Part shown: piece by piece, positions 56,225 through 64,000 of the stretch | How positions within the stretch are numbered: position 1 is the stretch's first letter | How the letters are laid out: the number at the start of each line of letters is the position of its first letter | Source: Clostridia bacterium | Lineage (GTDB): Bacteria > Bacillota > Clostridia > Oscillospirales > CAG-272 | Assembly (NCBI GenBank): GCA_017937135.1 | Contig: JAGBEE010000020.1 | Location: forward strand, 1-64,000 | Direction of reading: 5' to 3' | DNA length: 64,000 bases | Made by a program: the position numbers and the translations under genes | Notes under the pieces: generated by a model | Told to the model about the DNA's origin: nothing | The model's input: the letters and a program-made list of their open reading frames with translations, nothing else | Databases searched by the model: none

Positions 56225-57125
56225 TAATGAATTTGAATTACTAATAAGAGAAAATGCCCAAATTATTGAAAATGAGCTTGCCAAATATATGAACAGCAAG
56301 AATGATAATGGTTTGTGCGAATTAATGTCATACAGCTTGCTTGGAGCTGGAAAAAGAATTAGACCATTCATAGTAATTGAAGCCTCAAAGCTGTTTTCGG
56401 GCAAGGATTTTAATATTAAACGTGTGTTACCTTATGCGTGTGCTCTTGAAATGATTCACACATATTCCTTAATTCACGACGATTTACCATCTATGGATAA
56501 TGATGATTACAGACGAGGAAAGCTTACTTCACATAAGGTTTTTGGCGAGGGAAAGGCATTACTGGCAGGAGATACCTTGCTTACATATGCATTTGAGGTG
56601 CTTGCATCTAATGAGCTTGTAAGTGATAAGAGCGTAAGATATGCAACTATTGCATTGTCTAAATATGCTGGCTTTGCAGGCATGGCGGGTGGACAAATGA
56701 TAGATTTGAATAGTGGTGAAAATATCAGCTCTTTTGATGAGTTAAAGAAAATGCACTCATTAAAAACAAGTGCACTTATAAAATGTGCTATGGTGCTTGG
56801 TTATTTATCAGCGTGTGATACACCAAATGACAAGGTTATTAGCGACCTTGAGGCATTTAGCGATAATATCGGAATTGCTTTCCAAATTAAGGATGATATA
56901 CTCGATAAAATCTCTGATAGTGTTACTCTTGGCAAGCCTGTTGGTTCAGATGATAAAAATGGTAAATCAACAACCTTATCATATATGAGCATTGATGAAG
57001 CACAAAAGCAGGTTGATGACTTGACAAACGATGCCATAAAAATAATTGAAGCGTATTATGAGGGCATTTGTGGTATGCATTCACTTGTTGATTTAGCAAA
57101 ATATATGGTGGATAGAAAAAAATAA
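56217..57125 (+). CDS. ispA: Short-chain polyprenyl (farnesyl-type) diphosphate synthase
   Basis: Condenses isopentenyl diphosphate with allylic diphosphates. The 302-residue protein has GKRIRP, the first aspartate motif (D88, D89 and D94 in HDDLPSMDNDD, the bacterial FPP-synthase form with two extra residues), KTSALIKCAM and the second motif QIKDDILD. The ATG at 56217 lies in the end of xseB. The expected dxs gene does not follow. Confidence 0.93.
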   Translation: MSNNEFELLIRENAQIIENELAKYMNSKNDNGLCELMSYSLLGAGKRIRPFIVIEASKLFSGKDFNIKRVLPYACALEMIHTYSLIHDDLPSMDNDDYRRGKLTSHKVFGEGKALLAGDTLLTYAFEVLASNELVSDKSVRYATIALSKYAGFAGMAGGQMIDLNSGENISSFDELKKMHSLKTSALIKCAMVLGYLSACDTPNDKVISDLEAFSDNIGIAFQIKDDILDKISDSVTLGKPVGSDDKNGKSTTLSYMSIDEAQKQVDDLTNDAIKIIEAYYEGICGMHSLVDLAKYMVDRKK

Positions 57126-57901
57126 TGAGACTTGATTTATATCTATTCGCAAACGGGTATGTCAAAAGCAGGCAGAAGGCAAAAATACTTATCGAAAATG
57201 GTGGCGTTAAAATTGATGGTAAAATAATAAAAAAGCCGTCATACGAGGTTGGTGACAACATAACCATATCTATAGAAATAAAAGATAGCTGTCCATATGT
57301 ATCTCGTGGTGGACTTAAGCTTGAAGCGATAATCAAAGAAGCTAATATAACTGTAAACGATAAAGTGTGCCTTGATATAGGAGCATCAACAGGTGGATTT
57401 ACTGATTGCTTATTAAAGCATGGCGCAAAGCGTGTGTATGCAGTTGATTCGGGCACAAATCAGCTTGATTTAACATTAAAAGAAAACAAAAATGTAATTT
57501 CAATAGAGAATTACAATGCACGAAATATTAATATTGAGGATATAGGTGAAGCAGTAGATATTATAACAATAGATGTTTCCTTTATATCTCAAGCATTAAT
57601 TTTGCCAAGCGCAGTTAAGCTACTTAATGAAAATGGTATATATATTAGCCTTATAAAGCCTCAATTTGAGGTTGGTAAGGAAAATATAGGCAAGGGTGGA
57701 ATAGTAAAAGATAAAAAGGCAAGGTTAAATGCCGTAAACAAAATAATCGAATGTGCACGTATTAATGAGCTTAAATGCACTTCATTTATTAAATCACCTA
57801 TACAAGGTGGAGACGGAAATACAGAGTATCTTGCCGTTTTTTGTAAAAATGAAAAGGAAATATCTGAAGATATTATTGAAACTATTATTCTTCGAGATTA
57901 A
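57125..57901 (+). CDS. TlyA-family rRNA methyltransferase / hemolysin-like protein
   Basis: The 258-residue protein has an N-terminal S4 RNA-binding domain (MRLDLYLFANGYVKSRQKAKILIENGGVKIDG) and an FtsJ/RrmJ-type methyltransferase domain with CLDIGASTGGFTDCLLKHGA and TIDVSFIS. In mycobacteria TlyA 2'-O-methylates 16S and 23S rRNA; the target here is not known. Its start overlaps the previous stop (TAATG). Confidence 0.93.
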   Translation: MRLDLYLFANGYVKSRQKAKILIENGGVKIDGKIIKKPSYEVGDNITISIEIKDSCPYVSRGGLKLEAIIKEANITVNDKVCLDIGASTGGFTDCLLKHGAKRVYAVDSGTNQLDLTLKENKNVISIENYNARNINIEDIGEAVDIITIDVSFISQALILPSAVKLLNENGIYISLIKPQFEVGKENIGKGGIVKDKKARLNAVNKIIECARINELKCTSFIKSPIQGGDGNTEYLAVFCKNEKEISEDIIETIILRD

Positions 57902-57912
57902 AAGGGGTAAAA

Positions 57913-58356
57913 ATGAAATCTAAAAGACAAGAAAAAATACTTGAGATAATTTCAAGTAAAAATATTGAAACTCAAGAGGACTTAATTAACGCATTAAGAC
58001 AAGAGGGGTATAATGCAACTCAGGCAACTGCATCAAGAGATATAAGACAATTAAAGCTTTTAAAGGTTATGTCAAATGGCATTTATAAATATGTTGCACC
58101 AAAAAATGAAATAGAAAGCTCTGGAAAGTACGCTCATGCATTGTTTTCTTCAATTACTGATGTTAATTATGCATTAAATAACATAGTTATTAAAACAAAT
58201 CCAGGACTTGCTCAAGCTGTAGCAGCAGGAATAGACTCCTTACACGATTCTGATATACTTGGATGCGTTGCCGGTGATGACTGTATAATACTTGTTGCTA
58301 AATCTGAGGAAGCAAGCGTAAGAGTTACGGAAAAAATTAAAAAAATCGCTGAGTAA
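57913..58356 (+). CDS. argR: Arginine repressor ArgR/AhrC
   Basis: Hexameric regulator of arginine synthesis and use. The 147-residue protein has the N-terminal winged helix (KILEIISSKNIETQEDLINALRQEGYNATQATASRDIRQLKL) and the C-terminal arginine-binding and oligomerisation domain with AAGIDS and GCVAGDDCIILVAK. Placed just before recN, as in most Firmicutes. Confidence 0.96.
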   Translation: MKSKRQEKILEIISSKNIETQEDLINALRQEGYNATQATASRDIRQLKLLKVMSNGIYKYVAPKNEIESSGKYAHALFSSITDVNYALNNIVIKTNPGLAQAVAAGIDSLHDSDILGCVAGDDCIILVAKSEEASVRVTEKIKKIAE

Positions 58357-58375
58357 ATAAGGTTTGGGAATACAA

Positions 58376-60088
58376 ATGCTTGATTTTTTACATATTGAGA
58401 ACATAGCAGTAGCCAAAAAGCTTGATATTGATTTCAAGTGTGGATTCAATGTTTTAACAGGCGAAACAGGTGCGGGAAAATCTATTATAATAGATTCAAT
58501 AAATATGCTCTTAGGAGCAAAAATTTCTAAAGAAATTATTCGACACGGGGAAACACGTGCCGTAGTTTCTGCATTTTTTTCAAATGTGAATGATGATGTT
58601 TATAAAATCTGTGATGAATTTGATATAGAATATGATAGAGAAGATGTGTTTTCTATAACACGCGCATTTACTATCGATGGTAAAAATACTGTTAAGATAA
58701 ATTCACGACCTGCAACGCTAATGCAGCTTAAGGCAATAGGCTCAAAGCTAATAAACATTCATGGTCAAAATGAAAATCAAAGCTTTATTAACAAAGCAAC
58801 ACATATAGTGATGCTTGATGAATATATTGATATATCAGATTTAATCGAACAGTATTCTGCGTATTATTTGAAATTAAATCAAAAAAAGTCTGAAATATCA
58901 GCTCTTGTTGAAGAGAATAAGCAAACAGAGATGATGGCTGATATGCTCAAATATCAAATTAAAGAAATTTCTTCTGCAAAGCTTAAAGAGCTTGATGAAG
59001 AAGAAAAGCTTGTGGAATTAAGAAAAAAACTAAAGGGAGCAGAAAAAATAGTAAAAAATTCCTCAAACATATATAAGGTTCTTCTTAAAAACGAAAGTGG
59101 AATAAGTGTAACTGTTCTTATTGATAAGGCTATAGATGCGTTAAATAAGCTAACAGATGTTGAAAACGATGCTGAGGAAATGATAGACAAGCTCACTTCC
59201 TTCAAATACGAAATTGAGGATATTGCCGAGAGGGCTTATGAATTTGGGCAGTTTGATGGTATTGAGGACCCAGAAAAGCAACTTGAAGCAGTAGAGGACA
59301 GAATTACTTTAATACAGCGCCTTGAGAAAAAATACGCACCTACAATTGCTGGTATTATTGAATTTAAAGATAATGCAGAAGAGAGACTTAAAAGACTCGA
59401 AAATGGTGAAATAAAGCTCGATGAGCTCAAAAAAGAATATAGAATATTGCATGCTGAAGCTTCAAAAATTGCAGAAAAAATGCATAATGAAAGAGTCGAA
59501 GGTGCTGAAAGATTAGGAAAATTGATTAAAGAAGCGCTCGAATTTCTTGACATGCCAAAGGTTAAATTCAAAATAGGTGTAAAAAAGAACGTAAGAGATA
59601 ACGGAGTGGTTCTTTCATCAAACGGCTTTGACGATGTTGAATTTATGATAGCAACCAACGTAGGTGAAGAGCTCTCTCCCATGAATAAAATTGCTTCGGG
59701 TGGTGAGCTTGCAAGAATTATGCTTGCGTTAAAGAGTGCATTAACTGATAAAAATGGAGCACAAACTGTGATTTTTGATGAAATTGATACTGGTGTTTCT
59801 GGTAGTACATCTCAAAAGATTGGCATAAAGCTCGCAAAAATATCCAAAAACACTCAAACACTATGTGTTACACATTCTGCACAAATTGCTTCGCTCGCAA
59901 ATAATCATTTCTTGATTAAAAAATCTGAAATTGATGGAAGAGCAGAAACAAGCATTAAGCTTCTTGATGAAAAAGAACGTGAGGATGAAATCGCAAGAAT
60001 AATTGGTGGTATAGATTTAACTGATAAGCAATACGCTGCAGCAAGCGAGTTAATAAAACAATCAAGAGAATTACTTGGTAATATATAA
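58376..60088 (+). CDS. recN: DNA repair protein RecN
   Basis: SMC-like ATPase for double-strand break repair. The 570-residue protein has Walker A GETGAGKS at 29-36, INIHGQNENQSF, a long central coiled coil, the signature ASGGELARIMLALKSAL and Walker B TVIFDEIDTGVSG. I prefer the ATG at 58376 over a TTG four codons earlier, since the alignment of RecN proteins starts at MLxxLxIxNIA. Confidence 0.96.
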   Translation: MLDFLHIENIAVAKKLDIDFKCGFNVLTGETGAGKSIIIDSINMLLGAKISKEIIRHGETRAVVSAFFSNVNDDVYKICDEFDIEYDREDVFSITRAFTIDGKNTVKINSRPATLMQLKAIGSKLINIHGQNENQSFINKATHIVMLDEYIDISDLIEQYSAYYLKLNQKKSEISALVEENKQTEMMADMLKYQIKEISSAKLKELDEEEKLVELRKKLKGAEKIVKNSSNIYKVLLKNESGISVTVLIDKAIDALNKLTDVENDAEEMIDKLTSFKYEIEDIAERAYEFGQFDGIEDPEKQLEAVEDRITLIQRLEKKYAPTIAGIIEFKDNAEERLKRLENGEIKLDELKKEYRILHAEASKIAEKMHNERVEGAERLGKLIKEALEFLDMPKVKFKIGVKKNVRDNGVVLSSNGFDDVEFMIATNVGEELSPMNKIASGGELARIMLALKSALTDKNGAQTVIFDEIDTGVSGSTSQKIGIKLAKISKNTQTLCVTHSAQIASLANNHFLIKKSEIDGRAETSIKLLDEKEREDEIARIIGGIDLTDKQYAAASELIKQSRELLGNI

Positions 60089-60146
60089 TTAACAAATAAT
60101 AATATTTGAACATATACTGTACAAAAACTGTATAAGGGAGAATATT

Positions 60147-61052
60147 ATGCCTTTTTCGGCTATTGTTTTTTATCTTGATAAAAATAACATTGAATATGAA
60201 ATTAACAAAAAAACCTCATCTCTCGTCTCTTATAAGGTGGGCGGAGAAGCAAAAATCATAGCATATCCGTCTAAAATTGACGAATTATGCAATTTAATTG
60301 TCAAAATTAAAGAAAATAAGATTAGATTTTTTTTACTTGGTAATGGAACAAATACATATTTTTCCGACCGCGGATTTGACGGTGTAATTGTTTCTACAAA
60401 GAAGTTAAACAGGATTATAGTAAGTGGTAATAGAATTACAGCTATGTGTGGAGCGCTGATTAATAATATCTGTTTAAGTGCACTATCTAATTCGCTCAGT
60501 GGAATGGAATTTATGTATGGTATTCCAGGAAGCGTGGGTGGAGCTGTATATATGAATGCTAAAGCTTATGAAAAGAGTATATCAGAAATAGTAGAAAAAA
60601 GCCTAATTTTTGATACGGGCACACTTAAATATATTGATTTTTCAAAAAAAGAACACGGTTTTTTTAAAAAGGACTCAATTTTTATGAAGAATCATAATTT
60701 GTTGATTTTAGAAACATCGTTAATTTTGAATCAAGAAAATAGGGAACAAATATCTTTAAAAATGAATGATTTAATTCAAAAAAGAATTAAGTCACAGCCA
60801 CTAAATTTACCAAATGCTGGTAGTGTATTTAAAAGGCCTAAAAACAACTACGCTTCACGTCTTATTGATGAAGCGGGGCTAAAAGGCTTTCGTATAGGTG
60901 GTGCTGAGGTATCGAAAAAGCATGCTGGCTTTATTGTTAATACTGGTAATGCAACAGCAACTGATATTTATGCATTAACTAACAAGGTTAAAGAGATAAT
61001 TAAAAACAAGTTTGGTATAGAGCTTGTTGAAGAAATAATTTATGTAGAATAG
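60147..61052 (+). CDS. murB: UDP-N-acetylenolpyruvoylglucosamine reductase
   Basis: FAD enzyme that reduces the MurA product to UDP-MurNAc. The 301-residue protein has YKVGGEAKIIAYPS and LGNGTNTYFSDRGFDGVIV for FAD binding, GIPGSVGGAVYMNAKAYEKSI, and late PNAGSVFKRP and GAEVSKKHAGFIVN: the type II MurB pattern. GGGAG precedes the ATG. It is followed within 10 bases by whiA. Confidence 0.95.
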   Translation: MPFSAIVFYLDKNNIEYEINKKTSSLVSYKVGGEAKIIAYPSKIDELCNLIVKIKENKIRFFLLGNGTNTYFSDRGFDGVIVSTKKLNRIIVSGNRITAMCGALINNICLSALSNSLSGMEFMYGIPGSVGGAVYMNAKAYEKSISEIVEKSLIFDTGTLKYIDFSKKEHGFFKKDSIFMKNHNLLILETSLILNQENREQISLKMNDLIQKRIKSQPLNLPNAGSVFKRPKNNYASRLIDEAGLKGFRIGGAEVSKKHAGFIVNTGNATATDIYALTNKVKEIIKNKFGIELVEEIIYVE

Positions 61053-61061
61053 GATATAGAA

Positions 61062-61919
61062 ATGGTATCGTTTTCAAGAAGAGTTAAGGACGAAATTTTG
61101 TCTTTTAATACAAAATTAAAATCGTGCTGTGCATTTTCTTTTTTATATGGATATTTATTGTTTGCTAAGAGAGAAAACGACAAAATAATAGTAAAAAAGA
61201 CAAATGTCGAAAATGCAAATTTCCTTGAAAATATATTTACTCAATTATTTTATAAAAAGTCCGTTGAGCTTGAGTATAATTCATTTAAAACTTTAATAAA
61301 TGTTAATGTTTTGAGATATTTTACAATTGCCGAAATTGAGCAGAAAATTTTTAAATGTTCGCATTGTAGAGAGTATTTTTTAAGAGGATTATTCACCTAT
61401 TGTGGAACTATTAATGATCCAAACAAATCATCACGACTTGAATTAAACTTTGATAATGAAAATGAAGCTAAAGAGGTTGCTTGCTTTTTAAATTCCTTAT
61501 CACTTCAGCCTAAAATTGGAAAAAGAAATTCTAAAACCTTTCTTTATTTTAAACGAAGTGAAGAAATAGAAGATTTTTTAGCAATGATGGGCGCTAACAA
61601 TTCTGCCTTTGTTGTAATGAATAGCAAAATCAACAAAGAGCTAAGAAACATTGCGAATAGAGTCGCAAATTGTGATAATGCTAACATAAATAAAACTTTA
61701 TTAGCTACTGAAAAATATATTAATGCTATTTTACAGCTTAAGGAGCTTGGGAAAATAGAACAATTATCTGAGCCATTAAGAGAAATGGCTAAAATGAGAC
61801 TTGAATATAAAGAGTTAAATTTTGTTCAGCTTGGCAAAATGTTCAATCCGCCAATTTCAAAATCTGGTGTATATCACAGGCTTGAAAAAATACTTGAATT
61901 TTATAATAATCTAAAATAG
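61062..61919 (+). CDS. whiA: DNA-binding protein WhiA
   Basis: Sporulation and cell-division regulator in actinomycetes, and a division and chromosome-organisation factor in Firmicutes. The 285-residue protein starts with the WhiA N-terminal SFSRRVKDEILS, a degenerate LAGLIDADG-like middle (CSHCREYFLRGLFTYCGTINDPNKSSRLEL) and a C-terminal helix-turn-helix (LREMAKMRLEYKELNFVQLGKMFNPPISKSGVYHRLEKI). rapZ and the yvcK-type gene that usually precede it are absent. Confidence 0.94.
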   Translation: MVSFSRRVKDEILSFNTKLKSCCAFSFLYGYLLFAKRENDKIIVKKTNVENANFLENIFTQLFYKKSVELEYNSFKTLINVNVLRYFTIAEIEQKIFKCSHCREYFLRGLFTYCGTINDPNKSSRLELNFDNENEAKEVACFLNSLSLQPKIGKRNSKTFLYFKRSEEIEDFLAMMGANNSAFVVMNSKINKELRNIANRVANCDNANINKTLLATEKYINAILQLKELGKIEQLSEPLREMAKMRLEYKELNFVQLGKMFNPPISKSGVYHRLEKILEFYNNLK

Positions 61920-61940
61920 TTTAAGAAAGGAATTTTATCT

Positions 61941-64000
61941 ATGTCGAACTTTGTACATTTGCATTTGCATAGTGAATATAGCTTGCTTGATGGTGCATGT
62001 AGAATAAAGGATATACCAAAAATGGCAAAAGAGCTTGGACAAAGTGCAGTTGCACTTACTGATCATGGAAATATGTTCGGCGCAGTAGAATTCTATAAAG
62101 CATGTAAAAGCGAAGGAATAAAGCCTATTATTGGATGTGAGGTTTATTTATCTCCTCAAAGCAGATTTGAAAAGTCAAGAATTAATAATATTTCTTACTA
62201 TCATCTTGTTTTGCTTGCAAAAAATGAAATCGGTTATAAAAATCTATCATATCTTGTATCTTGTGGGTATACTGAAGGCTTTTACGTTAAGCCAAGAATT
62301 GATATCGAAATATTAAAAGAGCATAGTGAAGGACTTATAGCGCTTTCTGCGTGTCTTGCTGGTTATATACCATCATCCATAATTGCTGGAGATATTGCAG
62401 GTGCAAAAAATCACATTCAGCAAATGCAAGAAATCTTCGGCAAAGAAAATTTTTATTTAGAGCTACAATATCACGGTATAGATGACCAAATTACTGTTAA
62501 TGAAGCCCTAAGAGAGCTTTCACGTGAGTTTAGCGCTCCTCTTGTATGTACAAACGACGTACATTACTTAAGAAAAGGCGATTCTTATATTCAATCAGTT
62601 CTTATGTCTGTGCAAATGAATACAACTCTTACAAAAAAGAGCGAAGCACTATTTCCTACAAATGAGTTCTATTTTAAAAGCGAAAAAGAAATGCAACAGA
62701 TGTTTTCTGACTATGAAAACGCTTGTAAAAATACAGTCGAAATAGCTGAAAAATGCAATTTTGATTTTGAATTTGATGTAATAAAATTACCCAAGTATAA
62801 ATTGCCAATTGGTGTTACATCAAAGGCGTATCTTGCAAAGCTTGCATACGATGGGCTTGAAAAAAGATTAAATGATAAAAAAATCCAATATACTATCGAG
62901 CATCCCGAAAAGGAATATATTGATAGAATAGAATATGAGCTATCAATTATTGATACAATGGGATATAATGATTATTTTCTTATTGTATGGGATTTTATAA
63001 ATTTTGCTAAAACTAAAAAAATTCCAGTAGGCCCTGGAAGAGGCTCTGGTGCTGGTAGCTTAGTTGCTTTTTTACTTGGTATTACCGATGTTGATTCTAT
63101 AAAATTTGATTTGCTTTTTGAGCGCTTTTTGAATATTGAAAGAGTTAGTATGCCTGATATAGATACAGACTTTTGTTATGAGCGCAGAGACGAGGTTATA
63201 GAATATGTAAAAGAGAAATATGGTAGCGACCATGTTGCTCAAATTGTTACATTTGGTACTATGGCAGCTAAGGCGGCGATAAAGGATGTAGGCAGAGTAC
63301 TTGAACTACCATATGCCGATGTTGACCTGGTATCAAAGCTAATACCAAGAAAGATAAATATTACAATAGATGAAGCACTTAATGAATCACAAGAGCTTAA
63401 ATCACTTTATGACAATAATGTTAAGCTAAGACAGTTAATTGACACAGCTAAGGAATTAGAGGGGATGCCAAGACATGCCTCAACCCATGCAGCGGGTGTT
63501 GTCATTACTGATAAGCCACTTGTTGATTATTTACCCCTTGCAACAAATGGTGGAGTCGTTGTCACTCAATATGATATGGATACTGTTGCTAAGCTTGGAC
63601 TTTTAAAATTTGACTTTTTGGCACTTAGATATTTGACGATAATTTCTGACACAGAAAAGTTAATAAAAAAGAATAATCCTAGCTTTGATATAGAGAAAAT
63701 ACCACTTGACGACCCACAAATTTATAAATTTATCTCTTCTGGCCGTACAGAAGGTGTTTTTCAGCTTGAATCTGGTGGAATGAGACAAGTGCTTATGCGA
63801 CTTCAACCAAGTACATTTGATGATATTATTGCTTGTATCGCACTATATAGACCTGGTCCTATGGATTCCATTCCAACATATATTGAAAGAAGGCACGATG
63901 CAAGTAAAATATCATATAAAACACCTCTTGTTGAGCCAATTTTGCGTTCAACATATGGATGTATTGTATATCAAGAGCAGGTAATGCAGATTTTTGGCAA
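61941..64000 (+). CDS. dnaE: DNA polymerase III subunit alpha, 3'-truncated by window edge
   Basis: The frame is open from the ATG at 61941 (AAGAAAGGA upstream) to the window end, giving 686 residues of a protein normally about 1150 long. It starts with a PHP domain (FVHLHLHSEYSLLDGA, LTDHGNMFGAVEFYKACK). The family C polymerase palm follows, with VGPGRGSGAGSLVAFLLGI and the catalytic PDIDTDF, then the EGMPRHASTHAAGVVI segment. This is the DnaE type, not PolC. Confidence 0.97.
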   Translation, partial: MSNFVHLHLHSEYSLLDGACRIKDIPKMAKELGQSAVALTDHGNMFGAVEFYKACKSEGIKPIIGCEVYLSPQSRFEKSRINNISYYHLVLLAKNEIGYKNLSYLVSCGYTEGFYVKPRIDIEILKEHSEGLIALSACLAGYIPSSIIAGDIAGAKNHIQQMQEIFGKENFYLELQYHGIDDQITVNEALRELSREFSAPLVCTNDVHYLRKGDSYIQSVLMSVQMNTTLTKKSEALFPTNEFYFKSEKEMQQMFSDYENACKNTVEIAEKCNFDFEFDVIKLPKYKLPIGVTSKAYLAKLAYDGLEKRLNDKKIQYTIEHPEKEYIDRIEYELSIIDTMGYNDYFLIVWDFINFAKTKKIPVGPGRGSGAGSLVAFLLGITDVDSIKFDLLFERFLNIERVSMPDIDTDFCYERRDEVIEYVKEKYGSDHVAQIVTFGTMAAKAAIKDVGRVLELPYADVDLVSKLIPRKINITIDEALNESQELKSLYDNNVKLRQLIDTAKELEGMPRHASTHAAGVVITDKPLVDYLPLATNGGVVVTQYDMDTVAKLGLLKFDFLALRYLTIISDTEKLIKKNNPSFDIEKIPLDDPQIYKFISSGRTEGVFQLESGGMRQVLMRLQPSTFDDIIACIALYRPGPMDSIPTYIERRHDASKISYKTPLVEPILRSTYGCIVYQEQVMQIFG

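Overview
The window is an AT-rich, gene-dense chromosomal stretch from a low-GC Gram-positive anaerobe, most likely an uncultured gut member of the Clostridia. The sporulation set (spoIIIAA to spoIIIAH, spoIVB, spoIIGA, sigE, sigG and a YlmC/YmxH-type gene) places it in an endospore-forming lineage. Near-consensus SigmaA promoters, AGGAGG-type ribosome binding sites and strong intrinsic terminators fit this. A BspA-like leucine-rich repeat protein and a glycyl radical enzyme suit an anaerobic, host-associated life. No rRNA, tRNA, CRISPR array or intact mobile element was seen.

Layout. 1-0.9 kb: 3' end of a repetitive LRR protein gene. 0.9-8.5 kb (minus strand): protein quality control (clpX, clpP, tig), then lepB-rbgA-rnhB-yraN-M19 dipeptidase-phosphoesterase. 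8.5-15 kb: rplS with a leader, yajC with a small membrane protein gene, a pseudouridine synthase, a DUF3810 metalloprotease-like protein, murA, a small redox protein, trmK and a Nif3-like gene. 15-23.5 kb: an FkbM methyltransferase, a HIT protein, sigG, a glycyl radical enzyme with its activase and a divergent AraC regulator, spoIVB, and a MarR regulator with a palindromic operator candidate. 23.5-28.3 kb: the complete spoIIIA operon. 28.3-33.2 kb: a DUF4830 protein, an atypical response-regulator-like protein, an ABC exporter, and spoIIGA-sigE. 33.3-43.7 kb: rpmE, hflX, a YigZ-family gene, the dgt-dnaG-rpoD operon, a solute-binding-like lipoprotein, ylmC, and rpsB-tsf with a structured leader.

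43.7-45.85 kb is the clearest accessory segment: three poorly characterised genes with their own promoter, followed by a frameshifted scrap that reads like an RHS-repeat protein. It looks like a leftover polymorphic-toxin immunity cluster. 45.9-52.6 kb is the F-type ATP synthase operon. Its c subunit carries a two-carboxylate signature suggestive of Na+ coupling, its epsilon subunit lacks the C-terminal helical domain, and its beta-subunit gene is broken by an in-frame TAG at a strongly conserved glutamate codon. 53.4-64 kb: nusB, a TsaD/Kae1-like paralog, xseA-xseB-ispA-tlyA-argR-recN, murB, whiA and the 5' part of dnaE. Several clusters are compressed versions of familiar clostridial gene orders: dxs, nadK, rapZ and the YvcK-type gene are absent from their usual slots.

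The most striking observations are the interrupted atpD, the predicted Na+ rotor signature, the RHS/immunity remnant, the uncharacterised glycyl radical module, and several hairpins that overlap ribosome binding sites or stop codons. All functional calls come from reading motifs and gene order by eye; no database search was run.
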